Assembly (NCBI GenBank): GCA_018136815.1
Contig: CM030938.1
Location: forward strand, 3,015,289 to 3,079,288
Length of the DNA stretch: 64,000 nucleotides
From: Isochrysis galbana
Taxonomy: Eukaryota; Haptophyta; Isochrysidales; Isochrysidaceae
Reading direction: 5' to 3'
Below, in pieces: positions 61,901-64,000 of the stretch; position 1 is the stretch's first letter, and each line of letters starts with the position of its first letter. The notes beneath the pieces were generated by a model. The model was given only the letters and a program-made list of their open reading frames with translations. It was not told where the DNA came from and did no database searches. Made by a program: the position numbers and the translations under genes.

Positions 61901-64000
61901 GCCGATGCCAATCACCGAGGATACGCTGCTCACCAACATTTCTGAAGGACAGTTGCTCCCCCGCCTCCTCGCTAACATTGACCAGAATGTGCTCGACGTG
62001 CGCGCGCTCAACACGGCCCCGATTGGCGAAACGCTGTCCCCCCATTCAATGTTGCAAAACCAAACGTTGTTGGTGAACGCCGCCGCGTCCATTGGCGCCG
62101 CTGTGCCGCGTATCCACCCGACCCAGCTGCTGTACGCGCCCGACAACGAGCAAGTGGCTCTCAACCAGACCTGGAATGTCATACAGCACGGCCTCTTCTC
62201 GAATATCAACGTCTTGCAACACCCGGAGCTCAAGCCGCTGTTTGAAGATGGCGAGAAGCCGTCGCAAGTGCCCACGGAGACGGTGCTCGCTCGCTTCCTC
62301 AATCACCACGTCCAGAATTACCTGGCGGAGCATCCTCAAGACAAGAGCAAACTTCCGGCCAACTTCAAGGTTGACGACAACCTGACCAACTCGCTCACGA
62401 TACCCATCGCCATGACGCTTCACCAACTTGCGAAGACCCCCACCACGACCAATCAGGATGCACCCGCACCGACGAACATCAATGATCTGAATCGAATGCC
62501 TTTGCCGCTCTCGGCTGGTGGAGCGGGAGTGCCATTTGCGCATCCAAATGCAGGTGCTGATGGCAGTGAGACATCGAGCCAAGACGCCGCGCTCTCTCGG
62601 AATCCGTTGCAGCACGAGGCCACCCTCGTCCAAACCAATCCGAGCACGGCGCAGCAAGCTGACCCGCGGATGCTGTCGCAGGGTCGGCTCCCGCACACCG
62701 GCAATTCGGGTTGTGCAGGGATGCCACCGAAAGGCCCCGGCTTGGTTGGCGGCAATGCGCCTAACTCGATGTACTCTATGAATCCACTCTTGAGGAGCGG
62801 CCAGTCTGGTGGAGGGTCATGCGACCCACGCCGCATGGGCCCCAGCGGCCCAACTGCACCTGCCATTTGCGTGACGTACACGAACAACCCGCTGATGGGT
62901 GGCGGCCGGCCAGGCGGAGGATCATGCGAACCTCACGGCATGGGCCCCGGCGGAATGAGTGAGCCGGCCAACAGCGCTTTGAACTATCACAACCCGCTGA
63001 TGATGCCTGGAGGCCAGCATGGTGGAGGGTGGTGCGGCCAGCACGACATGGGCCCCATCGGCGCAAATTCGCCGACTGCCGACAGCGCGATGAACTCAAA
63101 CAACCCACTCGTGAGCGGCAATCAGCCTGACGGAGGGTCGTGCGGCCCCCTCGGGATGGGCCCCAGCGGTGTGGACGCGCCCACCAAGAGCGCAATCAAC
63201 TCGAACAACTCGTGTATGTGCGGTGGCCAACCTGGCGGGGGGACGTGCGATCCACAGGGCATGGACCCCTGCGGCGCGAGCGCGCCCGCCAACAGCGCGA
63301 TGAACTCTAACAACCTGCTGATGATGCCTGGAGGCCACCCTGGCGGAAGGTCGTGCGGCCCGCACGGCATGGGCCCCGGCGGCCCGAATGCGTCTGCCGA
63401 CAGCGCGATGAACTCGAACAACCCGCTGATGAGCGGCAATCAGCCTGGCGGAGGGTCGTGCGAACCGCATGGCATGGGTCCCAGCGGTGTGAACGCGCCC
63501 GCCAATAGCGCGATGAACTCTAACAATCTACTGATGATGCCTGGAGGCCAGCCCGGCGGAGGGTCGTGCGGCCCATTCGGCATGGGCCCCAGCGGTGTGG
63601 ACGCGCCCACCAAGAGCGCGATGAACTCGACCAACCCGCGTATGTGCGGTAGCCAGCCTGGCGGGGGGTCGTGCGATCCACAGGGCATGGACCCCGGCGG
63701 CGCGAGCGCGCCCGCCAACAGCGCGATGAACTCTAGCAACCTGCTGATGATGTCCGGAGGCCACCCGGGCGGAGGGTCGTGCAGTCCACATGGCTTGAGC
63801 CATGGCGGTGCACGCGCGTTTACCGACGGCTCGATGTACTCGAACAATACACTCACTCACATGAATGGCTCAGCCCCCGGCGGTCCGTCTGGTATGCCGC
63901 CTGCGGACCATGACACTACATACAACATGATTGCGCACAACCGGATGCTCATCAATGACCCGATGGAAAATGCCAACATGTACTTCACGCCAACAGTGCC
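58935..64000 (+). CDS. Giant Pro-rich extracellular-matrix-type protein, open at window end
   Basis: One frame stays open from ATG 58935 to the window end (about 1,688 codons). A short hydrophobic leader (MALHIAHISALSASA) is followed by a Cys-containing N-domain (about 140 aa: LLSGDCSATCTEGATEYYLK, YPNSGNGNVWTMELIGQPPG, YCYFIAASSKNGLTCIETD). A proline tract of about 640 residues (PPPSPPP type, 59450-61370) comes next, then NGSICVNLTTGLGVNGSFSN with N-glycosylation sites and one hydrophobic span (MASNDIAALALLLLPMASLA). An Ala/Leu/Asn-rich domain of about 330 residues follows. At least eleven repeats of about 32 residues occupy 62760-63890, built on SAMNSNNPLM, GGQPGGGSC and PHGMGPGG. Hydroxyproline-rich algal wall proteins (pherophorin class) share the leader-domain-PPSP layout. 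The N-terminal limit could move if an upstream exon exists. Confidence 0.8.
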   Translation, partial: MALHIAHISALSASAWMHVPQWLTKDAAYAQGRGLLSGDCSATCTEGATEYYLKLDSSGWDSGGNGAQGVCLRQQIPDSTVIMGSGDGFIEYSRNAYPNSGNGNVWTMELIGQPPGPGETLYCYFIAASSKNGLTCIETDPEPGCQSVIYDTNGIIQQEISHIEAVVGCCPWPSPPPSPPPSPLPPPSPPPPNPPPPTPPPPSPLPPPPPSPPPSPPPPIAPPPLPPPSPSPPSPSPPPPLPPPPSPPPPLPPSPPPPPSPPPTRPPPSTPPPSPPPSPPPPNPSPPPPLPPPPSPPPPPSPSPPPPPSPPPSPPPPMLPPPFPPPSPPPSAPSPPPPLPPPPSTPPSPPPSPPPPPPPPPSSPPLTLPPPSLPPSPPPPSPSPPSPLPPPPPLPPPPPPPPMLPSPSPPPSQPPPGPSPPLPLPPAPSPPQPPPPSPPLLPSPTPPPPPPMLPPPSQSPLPPPSPSPPPSPPSPLPPPPPSPPPPPSPPPSPSPPSTSPASPPPSPPPPTPSPLPPPPPSSLPPPPPPPPPRPPPLPPPPMLPLPSPPPPPSPSPLPPPPSPPTTSPPPPPPPPQPPMLPPPSSPPTPSPPPAPPPPLPPPPAPPPSPPPLPLLLPPSTPPPSLSPSPPPPASFPPPPTPPGPSPPPPPPPPPPKPSPPPPTPSAPSLPSPPPSSMPSPPPLSPPTSSPPPSPLPSSPPAPSPSQPPSLPVTSPSVPPPPTRSPLTPPSPPPPAALPPPPSPPPPPPPPPQPPPPPSSTPSQPPATPPPRPVVMITPPPPRPPPTPPPPPPSTPPWPPPYPLPPPSPTLWPPTNGSICVNLTTGLGVNGSFSNSSDVICIIPPGYLPGTEGVTVATMASNDIAALALLLLPMASLALMGARQVAANKTSETGTSVDFPEIEAPVGEILASGDVAQHSLPMISTGGLNGLERAPAAQSSITAIEPIIFTVPAESLPVATVPRSDFFAPQEQSNIVNHLNQLLAHEADILPMPITEDTLLTNISEGQLLPRLLANIDQNVLDVRALNTAPIGETLSPHSMLQNQTLLVNAAASIGAAVPRIHPTQLLYAPDNEQVALNQTWNVIQHGLFSNINVLQHPELKPLFEDGEKPSQVPTETVLARFLNHHVQNYLAEHPQDKSKLPANFKVDDNLTNSLTIPIAMTLHQLAKTPTTTNQDAPAPTNINDLNRMPLPLSAGGAGVPFAHPNAGADGSETSSQDAALSRNPLQHEATLVQTNPSTAQQADPRMLSQGRLPHTGNSGCAGMPPKGPGLVGGNAPNSMYSMNPLLRSGQSGGGSCDPRRMGPSGPTAPAICVTYTNNPLMGGGRPGGGSCEPHGMGPGGMSEPANSALNYHNPLMMPGGQHGGGWCGQHDMGPIGANSPTADSAMNSNNPLVSGNQPDGGSCGPLGMGPSGVDAPTKSAINSNNSCMCGGQPGGGTCDPQGMDPCGASAPANSAMNSNNLLMMPGGHPGGRSCGPHGMGPGGPNASADSAMNSNNPLMSGNQPGGGSCEPHGMGPSGVNAPANSAMNSNNLLMMPGGQPGGGSCGPFGMGPSGVDAPTKSAMNSTNPRMCGSQPGGGSCDPQGMDPGGASAPANSAMNSSNLLMMSGGHPGGGSCSPHGLSHGGARAFTDGSMYSNNTLTHMNGSAPGGPSGMPPADHDTTYNMIAHNRMLINDPMENANMYFTPTV
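62760..63890 (+). repeat. Coding tandem repeat, ~96-99 bp unit, about 11 copies
   Basis: Each unit encodes an NSAMNSNNPLM - GG(Q/H)PGGGSC - (D/E/G)P(H/Q)GM - GP(S/G)G pattern with one conserved Cys. Units form a higher-order pattern: 63095-63400 and 63420-63740 are more alike than neighbours, indicating block duplication of about three units. Confidence 0.85.

Overview
The window is nuclear DNA from a GC-rich eukaryotic microalga. Genes are split by short GT-AG introns, with several likely GC-AG introns, and are separated by long simple repeats and many transposon-derived repeats. A flagellar GTPase (RABL2), a NhaA antiporter with a plastid-type N-terminus, and short hydrophobic leaders on several other genes suggest a flagellate with a secondary plastid. 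A haptophyte is my best guess, but it is an inference. No rRNA, tRNA or CRISPR was found, and no virus or toxin gene.

Regions 1-36 kb: a decayed piggyBac transposase end (239-789); NhaA antiporter (1527-2998); repeat families (3.5-6.2 kb); an MGQY-type gene cut by a 491-bp MITE (6323-7363); a large secreted C2-C2-Pro-rich-lipid-transfer-like membrane protein on the minus strand (7861-12037); a CCCH-finger ORF joined to hAT and repeat sequence (12859-14367); a Pro-rich exon (15056-15348); a 675-bp AG microsatellite; a Mei2-like RNA-binding protein (18032-21166); an inverted repeat and a second MGQY-gene tail (23.5-24.8 kb); an unknown organelle-type membrane protein (25603-27995); a 334-aa ORF inside repeats (28.7-29.7 kb); an MLLE plus CCCH protein (32362-33639); and a 1.25-kb TTTCTC tract.

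Regions 35-64 kb: a second MITE (35366-35874); a membrane J-domain protein (36681-37871); a tandem same-site insertion array (39.2-40.4 kb); TIM17 (41744-42325); an orphan cytochrome b561-like exon; a deleted hAT element (45101-46397); an SRPBCC/COQ10-like protein (46623-47280); an unknown Trp-rich protein (48446-49150); RABL2 (51194-53053); a 2.9-kb hAT element nested with a MITE in an older repeat (54.6-58.1 kb); and a giant Pro-rich extracellular-matrix-type protein running off the right edge (58935-64000).

The host genes do not form one pathway; they are housekeeping, organelle, RNA-binding, ciliary and cell-surface genes. The connecting theme is transposition. At least six insertions can be dated relative to one another from target-site duplications and from uninterrupted sister copies in the same window. 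They include two hAT elements with 8-bp duplications, a matching MITE family, and T-terminated elements with 15-bp duplications.
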